This document shows positions 44,900 to 53,132 of a stretch of DNA of 64,000 nucleotides, one piece after another. Numbering within the stretch: the first letter of the stretch is position 1; each line of letters begins with the position of its first letter. Where the stretch lies: positions 1 to 64,000 of the forward strand of contig DGAG01000007.1 of the NCBI GenBank assembly GCA_002382325.1, in the 5' to 3' direction. Source of the stretch: Epsilonproteobacteria bacterium UBA4036. GTDB lineage: Bacteria > Campylobacterota > Campylobacteria > Campylobacterales > Arcobacteraceae. A program made the translations under genes and the position numbers. Under the pieces are notes generated by a model that worked only from the letters and a program-made list of their open reading frames with translations, did not search any database and was not told where the DNA came from.

Positions 44900-45617
44900 C
44901 CTCTTCTTTAGGTGCAGGATTAAATACTTTGGCAATATAAATAGAGACGCCATACAATAAAATTAAAGGCCCTGCCATTAAAAATTGGGTTAAAACATCT
45001 GGTGGTGTCAACAGTGCTGAGACAATAAAAATCAATACAATGGCATATTTAAAGAAATCTTTGAGCATTTTATCATCAACCAAACCAATTTTAGCCAAGA
45101 AAAAAGTAACAACAGGAAGCTCAAAGGCAATACCAAATCCAAAAAGAATTTTAGTAAAGAAGCTGACATATTTCCCAATACTAGGAAAAACAGTAACAAC
45201 GGTATTACCAAAGTTAATTAAGAATTCAAAACCAAAAGGAACAACCACATAATATGAAAATGAAGCTCCCATTAAAAACATTAATGTTGCAAAAAAAACA
45301 AAAGGCAATGCCAGTTTCTTTTCATGGTCATACAATCCTGGGGCTAAAAAAAGCCAAAGTTGCCAAAAAATAACCGGTAAAGAAAAAATAAAACCCGTAA
45401 AAAATGCCACTTTAAGGGCTGTAAAAAAGGTTTCTTGCACTTCAATAGCAACCATTGAAGAACCTACAGGTAAAACGGCTTTTGCTGGAACCATCATCCA
45501 CTCTAAAATGGGTTCATAAAAAGAGAAACAGACAAAAAACATCACAATAAGTGTGATTCCTGAAATGACCAATCGTTTTCGTAAATCGGCAATATGAGGT
45601 TTTAAATCTTCAAACAT
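44892..45617 (-). CDS. tatC: Twin-arginine translocase subunit TatC
   Basis: This 241-residue protein has six membrane helices, an N-terminal cytoplasmic segment PHIADLRKRL that receives twin-arginine signals, and the conserved ALPFVFFATLMFLMGASFSYY and FELPVV blocks with their Glu. It is the receptor of the Tat pathway, which exports folded cofactor proteins such as molybdoenzymes. It overlaps tatB by one base. Confidence 0.96.
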   Translation of the reverse strand: MFEDLKPHIADLRKRLVISGITLIVMFFVCFSFYEPILEWMMVPAKAVLPVGSSMVAIEVQETFFTALKVAFFTGFIFSLPVIFWQLWLFLAPGLYDHEKKLALPFVFFATLMFLMGASFSYYVVVPFGFEFLINFGNTVVTVFPSIGKYVSFFTKILFGFGIAFELPVVTFFLAKIGLVDDKMLKDFFKYAIVLIFIVSALLTPPDVLTQFLMAGPLILLYGVSIYIAKVFNPAPKEEDE

Positions 45618-46030
45618 TAAGCATCGGCTCCTTCGTTTTCTTTATCTTTTTTATTGACTTTAAATTTATCGCTTGAAGAGGAAGACTCTTTTTTCTTAAA
45701 AGATACTTTTTCTCCTTGAGGCTCTTCTTTTTTTGTAGGAGCAGGTTTGGGTTCTTCATTTAAAATGTCATTGACACCCAAATCTAAATTTTCAAGTTTA
45801 ACAGAAGATTTTACATTGTCAATTTGAGCTTTAAATTTACTGGCTTCTTCTTTCATATCCGAAAGTTGCAGTTCATTATCTAACGTTGATTTTGCTTCAT
45901 CAATTCCACTTTTAAATTTTTTAAAAAAACGAGCCACTTCAACCATTGCAGTAGGAAGTTTTTCAGGACCTAAGGCAATAATAGCAATAACGGCAACCAG
46001 CAAAATTTCAAAAAAACCCATTCCAAACAT
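45617..46030 (-). CDS. tatB: Twin-arginine translocase subunit TatB
   Basis: The product has about 137 residues and starts MFGMGFFEILLVAVIAIIALGPEKLP, the TatB membrane helix and hinge. A long amphipathic helix and a Lys/Ser-rich tail follow. I chose the ATG at 46030 because GGAG lies 6 bases upstream, inside the five-codon longer frame. It partners with TatC in signal recognition. Confidence 0.9.
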   Translation of the reverse strand: MFGMGFFEILLVAVIAIIALGPEKLPTAMVEVARFFKKFKSGIDEAKSTLDNELQLSDMKEEASKFKAQIDNVKSSVKLENLDLGVNDILNEEPKPAPTKKEEPQGEKVSFKKKESSSSSDKFKVNKKDKENEGADA

Positions 46031-46114
46031 CGTTGACTCCATTGGTATAATTAAAGGAGAGATTTTACCTTATTTTTGATAAAATCTTTCTATAAAAAAC
46101 ATATGGGAGAAGAG

Positions 46115-46870
46115 ATGAAACTAATTGTCCTTTTAGTTATTGGTATTATTTTGTATTTTATTGCAAAAAATTATAAAACAGAGAAATATCAAAATATTCA
46201 ATTAAATATTAAAGAAAAATTTGATGGTGATTTAATGAATCACGAAGCAGGTTTGTTGGTTGCACTGATGGCAAAAGTGGCGAAAGCCGATGGTCAAGTG
46301 TGTGAATTGGAAGCAGAGTTATTAAAACATACGTTAAATGATATTTCTCGACATTTTCAAAATGAACAAGAAGTCCGTGAGCGTTTGAAAGCAATTTATG
46401 CCGATGAAAAGTTGAGTTTTGATAATACCATTGCCATTTGTGAAAAAATGTTAAAATTGACTAAATTTGATTACAGCAAACGTCTTAAAGTGATGGAATA
46501 TCTTTTAAATTTAGCCTTTATTGATAAATCACTCTCTCAAACAGAGTATATGATTTGTGAAGATATTGCCAACGCGTTAAAAATCAAACGCACTGATTTT
46601 GAAACCATGATTCAAAAATTTGAGAGTTTTTACAAAAATCAAGCACAAGCGACAAAACTCTCTTTAAATCAAGCCTACGCCTCTTTGGACGCATCGCCTC
46701 AAGAAGATATGGCAAGTATTAAGAAAAAATATCGGAACTTGGTCAAACAATATCATCCTGATATTGTTACAGGGCAGGGGGCGTCTAAAGATATTATTGA
46801 TGAAGCTACGGTAAAATTGCAAGAGATTAATGAAGCGTATGAAATGATTAAAAAAGATAAAGGCGAATAA
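46115..46870 (+). CDS. TerB-like / DnaJ-domain membrane protein
   Basis: The product has about 251 residues. One membrane helix opens it (MKLIVLLVIGIILYFIA). A TerB/DjlA-type helical domain follows (AGLLVALMAKVAKADGQVCELE...). The C-terminus is a J domain with HPD in VKQYHPDIV. The layout is that of DjlA, a membrane co-chaperone of DnaK. The ATG at 46115 has GGGAG 7 bases upstream and is preferred over the frame start at 46076. Confidence 0.85.
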   Translation: MKLIVLLVIGIILYFIAKNYKTEKYQNIQLNIKEKFDGDLMNHEAGLLVALMAKVAKADGQVCELEAELLKHTLNDISRHFQNEQEVRERLKAIYADEKLSFDNTIAICEKMLKLTKFDYSKRLKVMEYLLNLAFIDKSLSQTEYMICEDIANALKIKRTDFETMIQKFESFYKNQAQATKLSLNQAYASLDASPQEDMASIKKKYRNLVKQYHPDIVTGQGASKDIIDEATVKLQEINEAYEMIKKDKGE

Positions 46871-46873
46871 AAA

Positions 46874-47116
46874 ATGTCCAGACGATTTGATCAAACCTAT
46901 GAAGTTTGCTCGTGCAGTCATGTTACCTTGGGTGAAATCATGTATGCCATTTGTGAAAAAGAGGCAAAAACATTGGGGGATATTCAAACCATTACGGATG
47001 CTGGAACGCATTGCCGATTTTGTATCTGTCAAGAAGGTGATTTGGGAAAAGTCAAAAAAGAGTTGTATTGTAATGATATTTTAAAGAGATTTAGAACAAA
47101 AATGGAAGAAAAATGA
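46874..47116 (+). CDS. BFD-like [2Fe-2S] binding protein
   Basis: This 80-residue protein has four cysteines arranged as VCSCSHVTLGEI and CRFCIC, the BFD/NifU-central cluster pattern. The intervening helix is THCRF-type. Such small proteins hand electrons to bacterioferritin or act in cluster transfer. It lies 3 bases after the J-domain gene and overlaps the next gene by 4 bases. Confidence 0.8.
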   Translation: MSRRFDQTYEVCSCSHVTLGEIMYAICEKEAKTLGDIQTITDAGTHCRFCICQEGDLGKVKKELYCNDILKRFRTKMEEK

Positions 47117-47337
47117 CAAAAGAAGAAAAAGAGCTTTTAGTACACGATATAAAAATGTTAATAAACTCTACAGATGAACCGTTAGTAGAAATAAATCCAA
47201 AATTTTTGGATTATTTCACTGACGACGAATTGATGGTACTTAAAGAGGATTTGTTACAAAAAAAGAAGAATTTTATGCAAAATAATGCCGATTGGCTGAA
47301 TGAAATTTATGAAAAAACAAAAAAAGATGAGCTATAA
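47113..47337 (+). CDS. Conserved small protein of unknown function
   Basis: This is a 74-residue acidic, mainly helical protein (MTKEEKELLVHDIKMLINST...). It starts with an ATG overlapping the end of the BFD-like gene and precedes nadE. There are no motifs I recognise. The overlapping starts and same-strand context support expression. Confidence 0.7.
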   Translation: MTKEEKELLVHDIKMLINSTDEPLVEINPKFLDYFTDDELMVLKEDLLQKKKNFMQNNADWLNEIYEKTKKDEL

Positions 47338-47368
47338 TAACTTAGAATTTAATTAAAGGAAAAAATTA

Positions 47369-48127
47369 ATGAATTGGCACAGTATCAAAGAGCAATTAAT
47401 TAAATTTTTAAAAGAAGAAGTTGAAAAAACAGGATTAAAAAAAGTAACCGTAGGATTGAGTGGCGGTTTGGATTCAGCGGTGGTTGCTGTATTATGTAAA
47501 GAAGCCTTTGGAGATAATTTAAAGTGCGTATTACTGCCATCACAATATTCAAGTGCAAGCAGTATTAACGATGCCAAAGAGTTATGCCAAACATTTAATA
47601 TGGCATATGAAATCGTTGAAATTGCTCCATTGGTTAATGCCTATTTGCCCAACATGGAGCACGATAAGTTGCGAATTGGGAACTTTTCAGCACGTATGAG
47701 AATGTCAGTGTTGTATGATATCAGTGCAAGAGATCAGTCGCTTGTAGTAGGAACTTCAAATAAAAGTGAACTGCTTTTAGGGTATGGAACCATTTTTGGT
47801 GATATTGCGTGTGCCATTAATCCCATTGGAGAAATCTATAAAAGTGATGAATTTGAATTTGCACGATTTTTAAACCTTCCTCAAAGCATTTTATCCAAAA
47901 AACCCAGTGCGGATTTATGGGCAAATCAAAGCGATGAAGAGGAATTGGGATACACCTATAAAGAGTTAGATGACGCCATGAAACTTTTGGTTGATGCAAA
48001 AAAATCAAAAGAAGAGATGGTTAAAATGGGATTTAACGAATCACTACTAAATACCATTGAGTACCGTATGAAAGCCAATGCTTTTAAAGGTCAATTGCCA
48101 AGAATTGCAAAAATAAACTGGAGTTAG
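47369..48127 (+). CDS. nadE: NH3-dependent NAD+ synthetase
   Basis: This 252-residue enzyme has the PP-loop VGLSGGLDSAVVA (about residues 28-40), ARMRMSVLYDIS and VVGTSNKSELLLGYGT. There is no glutaminase domain, so it uses ammonia. It amidates deamido-NAD in the last step of NAD synthesis. AAAGGA precedes the ATG. Confidence 0.95.
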   Translation: MNWHSIKEQLIKFLKEEVEKTGLKKVTVGLSGGLDSAVVAVLCKEAFGDNLKCVLLPSQYSSASSINDAKELCQTFNMAYEIVEIAPLVNAYLPNMEHDKLRIGNFSARMRMSVLYDISARDQSLVVGTSNKSELLLGYGTIFGDIACAINPIGEIYKSDEFEFARFLNLPQSILSKKPSADLWANQSDEEELGYTYKELDDAMKLLVDAKKSKEEMVKMGFNESLLNTIEYRMKANAFKGQLPRIAKINWS

Positions 48128-48129
48128 CC

Positions 48130-49266
48130 ATGAAAGATATACCATTTTACAAGCCATCAATCGATGAAAATGAACTTGAACACATCAAGCAAGTTTTAGA
48201 TGTGAAAAAAGAGAGTTCAAAAGTTTTAGAATTTGAAGAGAGCATTGCCAATTTTGTGGGTGCTAAAGAAGCCATAGCAACGTGTAATTCTACATCAGCT
48301 ATTCATTTGGCATTGAGTGCCATTGAGCTTAAGCGTGGGGATAAAATTTTAATGTCGGTCAACTCCTTTGTGAATATTCCTGAAGTGGTGCGACATTTTG
48401 ATGCGGAGCCTATTTTTATTGATATTAATATGGATGACATGAACATTGATTTGGTTAAATTTGAAAAAGCCTTGGCAGAGAATAAAACCAAAAAACTTCG
48501 AGGAGCAATTATTACGTTTGTAGCCGGACAAACTCCTGATTTAAATAAGTTATATGCTATTGCAAAAAAGTATGACATTATTTTAATTGAAGATGCCACA
48601 GCAGCACTTGGCGTAACGTACAATGATGACACGGTTGGATCACTGCAAGCAGATATGACCATTTTTTCAACCAATCCCTCAAACTCTAAATATGCCGTCA
48701 GTCGAAGTGGGGTGATTGTAACCAATAACGAAGAACTTGCCAATAAAGCCAGACTTTTACGAACACATGCAATTACAACCACGTATGATGATTATGGAAA
48801 CTTAGACTATATTTATGATGTGGTTGATATTGGACACAAATACGATATGAGTGAACTCGATGCAGCGTTTTCTCTTTCACAACTCAAAAAAACCAATAAG
48901 TTTATCAAACGAAGAAAAGAGATTGCCAAAATTTATGAACAACGATTGGCTGGAGTCAAACACATCATCACACCACCGCATAAAAAAGAGCATATTTTTA
49001 CGCACTATATTATTAAAATTAACCGAAACCGAGATGCTTTTGCACGAGCGTTAAAAGAGCGTGGAATTTCTACGGGGTTACACTATATTCCGTTGCATTT
49101 ATTGAGTTATTATAAACAAAAATATAATCTGAAAATCACGGCATTTGGAAGTGCTTTATCGTCGTATCAACAAATCTTATCGTTGCCGATGTATCCTGCT
49201 TTAAGCGATGAAGAGGTTAATTATATTTGTGACCAAATTATTGATATTGCTCAAACATGGATATGA
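48130..49266 (+). CDS. DegT/DnrJ/EryC1 family PLP enzyme
   Basis: The 378-residue product has the sugar-aminotransferase order FYKPSIDENE at the start, ATCNSTSAIHLAL, LIEDATAALGV (the Asp that contacts the PLP ring nitrogen) and FSTNPSNSKYAVSRSGVIVT, where Lys is the likely Schiff-base residue. The C-terminus SALSSYQQILSLPMYPAL is typical. It would transaminate a keto-sugar nucleotide, perhaps for a surface polysaccharide. It is set between nadE and lpxK with 2-base gaps. The substrate is unknown. Confidence 0.87.
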   Translation: MKDIPFYKPSIDENELEHIKQVLDVKKESSKVLEFEESIANFVGAKEAIATCNSTSAIHLALSAIELKRGDKILMSVNSFVNIPEVVRHFDAEPIFIDINMDDMNIDLVKFEKALAENKTKKLRGAIITFVAGQTPDLNKLYAIAKKYDIILIEDATAALGVTYNDDTVGSLQADMTIFSTNPSNSKYAVSRSGVIVTNNEELANKARLLRTHAITTTYDDYGNLDYIYDVVDIGHKYDMSELDAAFSLSQLKKTNKFIKRRKEIAKIYEQRLAGVKHIITPPHKKEHIFTHYIIKINRNRDAFARALKERGISTGLHYIPLHLLSYYKQKYNLKITAFGSALSSYQQILSLPMYPALSDEEVNYICDQIIDIAQTWI

Positions 49267-49267
49267 T

Positions 49268-50242
49268 TTGAAGCAACGCTTTTCTTTATGGGTAGAAGAG
49301 TATCTCTTCTTCCCTAACTTCTTTCAAAAAATTCTCTCACTGTGTTTATTGCCTTTTACGTTAATGTATATGCTGATAATTATTTTAAAGCGAACACTGG
49401 CAAAACCAATTCATTTTGGAGTTCCCATTATTTCTGTGGGAAATTTGGTGGTTGGTGGCAGTGGGAAAACCCCTATGACCATTTTTTTAGCCAAAGATAA
49501 AGAGCATGTTGCTGTGATTTTGCGTGGGTTTGGCAGAGCCAGTAAGGGACTTTTTGTCATCAGTCATAAGGGAAAGATTATAGAAAATGTCAATACCAGT
49601 GGCGATGAAGCAATGCTTATTGCCAAGGCATTGCCTAATGCTACGGTGATTGTAAGTGAAAACCGAATTGAAGCTATTTTAAAAGCCAAAGAGTTGGGGT
49701 GTAAGATTATTTTTTTAGACGATGGTTTTAGCAAATATAATATTGCAAAATTTGATATTTTATTACGTCCAAAAGAGGAACCCACCAATGTTTTTTGTTT
49801 GCCAAGTGGGGGATACAGAGAACCCAAAATGATGTACGCTATGGCAAATTTAGTTTTGCAAGAGGGCATAGATTTTCAACGATTAGTAACTTATAAACAC
49901 CAAGGCAACAGCGTAAGTGTATTGCCCGATACATTGCTTTTACTTACAGCTATTTCAAAACCCAAACGACTTTTAGAATTTCTTCCTTCAAGCGTAAAGC
50001 TGATTGCTTTTGAAGATCATCACCTCTTTACTCAAGAAGAAATCAATGACATCTTACATGAGTATAAAGAGTATGCAATAATTACCACACCCAAAGATAT
50101 GGTGAAACTCGAACAATTTAATTTAACAAATCTTTATGTGATGGATTTAGAACTACAACTGATGCCACATGTCAATTTTGAAGCCATGGATTTTTATATT
50201 CAGAATTCAGTATTCAGTGCTCAGTATTCAGAAGCTATTTAG
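49268..50242 (+). CDS. lpxK: Tetraacyldisaccharide 4'-kinase
   Basis: The product has about 324 residues and carries Walker A VGNLVVGGSGKTPMT and FLDDGFSKYNIAKFDI. It phosphorylates lipid A disaccharide at the inner membrane, to which the first helix (CLLPFTLMYMLIIIL) anchors it. I use the TTG at 49268, one base after the upstream stop, because earlier starts lie inside the upstream gene. The last 14 codons (NSVFSAQYSEAI end) are encoded by a TTCAG repeat and are probably an added tail. Confidence 0.92.
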   Translation: MKQRFSLWVEEYLFFPNFFQKILSLCLLPFTLMYMLIIILKRTLAKPIHFGVPIISVGNLVVGGSGKTPMTIFLAKDKEHVAVILRGFGRASKGLFVISHKGKIIENVNTSGDEAMLIAKALPNATVIVSENRIEAILKAKELGCKIIFLDDGFSKYNIAKFDILLRPKEEPTNVFCLPSGGYREPKMMYAMANLVLQEGIDFQRLVTYKHQGNSVSVLPDTLLLLTAISKPKRLLEFLPSSVKLIAFEDHHLFTQEEINDILHEYKEYAIITTPKDMVKLEQFNLTNLYVMDLELQLMPHVNFEAMDFYIQNSVFSAQYSEAI

Positions 50243-50280
50243 TCTTTACTTTTTAAACTGAACTCTGAGCACTGAACTCT
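50203..50280. repeat. TTCAG-type palindromic repeat
   Basis: TTCAGTGCTCAG (50213-50224) and CTGAGCACTGAA (50265-50276) form perfect inverted arms. The left side is part of a short tandem series TTCAGAA, TTCAGTA, TTCAGTGC, TCAGTA, TTCAGAA (about 50205-50233), and the right arm has matching CTGAACT units. It lies between the convergent lpxK and ygiC-like genes and also encodes the end of lpxK. It looks like an interspersed palindromic repeat. Confidence 0.7.
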
Positions 50281-50292
50281 AAATCCTACTTG

Positions 50293-51471
50293 CTACTTTA
50301 TAATATGTCCTACAAATTTAGAGTAGTTATCTAATATCTTTCCACCTCGTCTGAAACCTAAACCACACGCTTCATAGGCATAAAATACGCCCGCTTGATA
50401 GTAATTACCTTGGTTGTCTTGCGGAAATTCTACAAATTCTTGGAAGATGGATTTGTGGTTTGCATATTCTCCCTCTTTTTGAGTATCAATAGAACCATCG
50501 GCATTAATAATTGTGGTATTGGCACCTTCTCGTCCAAAGCACTTTTTTTCAACTTGTTTTTTGTTGTTTAATGGCTCAAAAGAGGTTTCAAGCAACAATG
50601 GGTGGTTGGGGTATAAATCCCATAAAATTTTCATAAAGCCTTTACTTTGAAACATTAACGTATACGCAGGATTAAAGATAATCGCTTTTTGGTTGTTTAA
50701 AATATCGGTGAGTAAAAGTGCCAATTCACTCTCTTCAATACCAATATTTTCCCAAGGGACAAGTTTGAACCAAAATTCAAAGTTTTCTTCCTCTTTAAAA
50801 ATGCCGTCATCACTAAAATTGACGTTGTGCATATATTCAAAATCGGTATGAAAACCTGCTTCTGAAGCAATGTGTTGCAAAAGTTTTGTGGTATTTTCAT
50901 CTTCAATACTTCCTTGAACACTTGAAAAAAGGATTTTCCAACCCAAGTTGCTGTAATACTCTTCAAATTTATCAATATCAGAGTTTAGGGTAATAATACG
51001 TTTGAAGTTGTCTTTTAAATCTTCATACAAAGAGTTAAATTGAGTTGCGTCATCAAGTTGGTTGTATTTAAGCATTGCCCACTGTACAATGGCTGTTTCA
51101 AACAAAGAAGTAGGGGTATCGGCATTAAATTCAATGAGTTTAATGGGTTTTCCATCGATCCCACCTGCAAGGTCAAAACGACCGTAGATGTGCCAATGAA
51201 CATCATCTTCCCACGATTTTTTAATCAATTCCACCAAATTAAAGGGAATATTGAGTTCATGGAACAAATTGTTCTCTATAACATACTCTCCTGCTTGTGC
51301 AAACATATCGTACAATTCATTGGCAGCATCATAATAGTTTTGAGCCTCTTCTTCACTGATGGGTACAATTTCATCGGCAATATACGAAGTGTTATCTTGA
51401 TCGGTGTGCCAATGAAAGCCTATGTTTTCTAAATAATCATTGGTTAAGGGTTTGACTTTTTGTAACTGCAT
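50293..51471 (-). CDS. YgiC-like glutathionylspermidine synthase family protein
   Basis: The product has about 392 residues from the ATG at 51471, which has GGAAG upstream. The ATP-grasp region typical of the glutathionylspermidine synthetase/YgiC family shows in YGRFDLAGGIDGKPIKLIEFNADTPTSLFE, LLETSFEP, KCFGREGANT and GFRRGGKI. It probably forms an amide bond with an unidentified amine or peptide, as glutathione-based chemistry has not been shown for YgiC. It follows the ygiB-like lipoprotein gene, as ygiC does in E. coli. Confidence 0.82.
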   Translation of the reverse strand: MQLQKVKPLTNDYLENIGFHWHTDQDNTSYIADEIVPISEEEAQNYYDAANELYDMFAQAGEYVIENNLFHELNIPFNLVELIKKSWEDDVHWHIYGRFDLAGGIDGKPIKLIEFNADTPTSLFETAIVQWAMLKYNQLDDATQFNSLYEDLKDNFKRIITLNSDIDKFEEYYSNLGWKILFSSVQGSIEDENTTKLLQHIASEAGFHTDFEYMHNVNFSDDGIFKEEENFEFWFKLVPWENIGIEESELALLLTDILNNQKAIIFNPAYTLMFQSKGFMKILWDLYPNHPLLLETSFEPLNNKKQVEKKCFGREGANTTIINADGSIDTQKEGEYANHKSIFQEFVEFPQDNQGNYYQAGVFYAYEACGLGFRRGGKILDNYSKFVGHIIK

Positions 51472-51472
51472 C

Positions 51473-52099
51473 TTAACTTCCAAACATTGAAGAACCGCTA
51501 GAAGTGCCTGTTCTGCTTCCAAAAAAACCACTTTTTTTGGTGGATGAACTGCTTGTACTGGTTGATTTGGTACTGTTCATGGTATTAACACTTCGTGAGT
51601 AGGTTTGCGGTGATTTGTATTGAGTTTTTCGTTGGTTTTGATAGTTTTGGTTATTAAAAAGTTTATTACCAATCCATGACCCAATCATAGCCCCAGCAAT
51701 CGAAGAGAGCAAGACTCCTCCAAGACCCATACTTCCACTTGAAACTTCTGGATTGGTTAAAGCCGAAGTTCCATTGTCGATTTTGGTTGCTTCTTCTTTG
51801 ACAAGTTTATCAATCTCTTCTTGAGATAAGATTCGTTCGGTTCCATCAAGTTCTCGTAAAACAACACGAGTCGTACTGCTTGGGTATTCATCGACAATCG
51901 TATAACCCCCATCGGGCAAGGCTTCTACAATCACAAATGCTCCTTGCTTAGCACTGGCATCAGTAAATGCACTTTGCTGTCCTTGTTGTTGGTTGTTTGA
52001 ACTGTCACCACATCCTACTAAACCTGTAACCAATATAGCTCCAAGTCCACCTACCATGGCATAGTCTGATATTTTTTTAATGTGTTTTCGTTTTTTCAA
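51473..52099 (-). CDS. YgiB-like lipoprotein
   Basis: This 208-residue protein has an N-terminal hydrophobic segment ending LVTGLVGCGDSS, a possible lipobox Cys. A soluble region follows (GAFVIVEALPDGGYTIVDEYPSS), then a glycine-rich segment and a Ser/Thr/Gly-rich tail. It matches the YgiB/DUF1190 type by pattern and by pairing with a ygiC-like gene. The start is TTG at 52099, with AAGGAC upstream. The function is unknown. Confidence 0.7.
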   Translation of the reverse strand: MKKRKHIKKISDYAMVGGLGAILVTGLVGCGDSSNNQQQGQQSAFTDASAKQGAFVIVEALPDGGYTIVDEYPSSTTRVVLRELDGTERILSQEEIDKLVKEEATKIDNGTSALTNPEVSSGSMGLGGVLLSSIAGAMIGSWIGNKLFNNQNYQNQRKTQYKSPQTYSRSVNTMNSTKSTSTSSSSTKKSGFFGSRTGTSSGSSMFGS

Positions 52100-52186
52100 G
52101 TTTAGTCCTTTTATTTGCGTAATTCTTTATTGTAAGTATGATTAAAAATGAGGCAGATTATAGCATAGTGTTGTTAATAAACAGTG

Positions 52187-52215
52187 AACAGATTTTATGA
52201 GTTATAAAATCTGTT
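52187..52215 (-). terminator. Hairpin after the Pmp3-like gene
   Basis: AACAGATTTTAT (52187-52198) and ATAAAATCTGTT (52204-52215) form a 12-bp perfect stem with a 5-base loop, 11 bases after the stop of the Pmp3-like gene on its strand. No long T run follows. Confidence 0.6.
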
Positions 52216-52225
52216 AAAAATGGTG

Positions 52226-52417
52226 TTACTCTTTGCCCAAAGCATTTTTGATTTTTTTATCGGTGTTGTATTGGCTCAAAGAATACACCGACCACAAAGC
52301 AGCAGGAAGCCAACCTATGAGTGTCAGTTGTAAAATAAGGCAAATAATACCAGAAATGGGTTTACCAATGGTAAAGAAGTTTAGCCAAGGCAATAAGATA
52401 GCAAGAATAAGTCTCAT
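52226..52417 (-). CDS. Pmp3/YqaE family membrane peptide
   Basis: The 63-residue product has two hydrophobic helices around a loop (LAILLPWLNFFTIGKPISG, then LILQLTLIGWLPAALWSVYSL), the Pmp3/YqaE pattern. These peptides affect membrane potential and salt stress tolerance in yeast and bacteria. I start at ATG 52417 with AAGGAAC upstream. The longer open frame to 52651 runs through a noncoding repeat and is rejected. Confidence 0.8.
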   Translation of the reverse strand: MRLILAILLPWLNFFTIGKPISGIICLILQLTLIGWLPAALWSVYSLSQYNTDKKIKNALGKE

Positions 52418-52504
52418 TTGAAAAGTTCCTTTTGTTTTTTTGTAAATATTTTTTTCATGTGATATTATAGCAAATTGCTTTTTAAGTTCATAATATTGCT
52501 CTTG

Positions 52505-52725
52505 AAAACCACAAGGGTTTCCGCCTTTACTTTCTTTAACCGTAAAGAAAATAACAAAGAAACTCTCCACGGCATCGACGGCGAAGCTTCCCTCGCTTAT
52601 TATTTTATTCTTTTCAGCTCTGCAAAACTCGCTAAAGAGTGCGTTTAGCACTCTTCTTAACGCTCAAACAGTTTCGAGCTTGTTTTGAAAAGAATAAAAT
52701 AAACGCTCGGCGTCTGCTGATGTGG
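52505..52725 (-). repeat. Structured repeat element, copy A
   Basis: In the minus direction the element runs from CCACATCAGC to a hairpin of AAACC and GGTTT (52506-52520). It has a perfect 17-bp long-range stem, TTATTTTATTCTTTTCA (52600-52616) with its complement at 52686-52702. Inside that is an 8-bp hairpin AAGAGTGC/GCACTCTT with loop GTTTA (52635-52655). A hairpin TTTCTTT/AAAGAAA lies at 52531-52550. It points towards the Pmp3-like gene. Copy B at 52828-53040 is homologous and inverted. Confidence 0.8.
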
Positions 52726-52827
52726 AAATACAATCCCTAGTATTCAAACTATCTTTTATAAATTGAGTTAAAAAAAGTTGAGAATCTTAGAAAATCAAAT
52801 ATGCAAATGTCCTTATCCCTTTTATTC

Positions 52828-53040
52828 CAACATCTGCAAAAGCCGAACGTTTGATTTCTATTTTCGAAAAAGCCCGAAACTGTCTGAGCAAACAAATGAC
52901 CTAAACGGTCATTTTTTGTGAGTTTTGCAGGGCAGAAAATAGAAAACAATAAGTGAGGGAAGTCGAAGACCTTTGAAGCCGTTGGTGGTTTTGCTTACTT
53001 TGTCCATACAAAGTAAGAGAGCGGAAACCTTTAGGTTTTT
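52828..53040 (+). repeat. Structured repeat element, copy B
   Basis: The element starts CCAACATCTGC. It has an 11-bp long-range stem TTTCTATTTTC (52855-52865) with GAAAATAGAAA (52935-52945). Inside is an 8-bp hairpin AAATGACC/GGTCATTT (52894-52914) around a TAAAC loop, which is GTTTA on the other strand. A 10-bp hairpin CTTACTTTGT/ACAAAGTAAG (52994-53017) follows. It ends in AAACCT/AGGTTT followed by T residues (53025-53040). It points towards dgt. It has the same layout as copy A with different stem sequences. Confidence 0.8.
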
Positions 53041-53132
53041 AAGAGAGATATTTTATTAAGATATATATTTTAAAATAATTGCAAATTTTATTATATTTAT
53101 GTGATAATGTATAAATTTTTCAAAGGACTAAT

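Noticed and set aside
50203..50280. Possible CRISPR array from the repeated TTCAG units
   Set aside because: Units are 6-8 bases, have no spacers of constant length and no cas genes are nearby. It is a palindromic repeat.
52226..52651. 141-codon open frame extending the Pmp3-like gene upstream
   Set aside because: The added part runs through structured repeat copy A. The ATG at 52417 has a proper ribosome site and gives a protein of normal family length.
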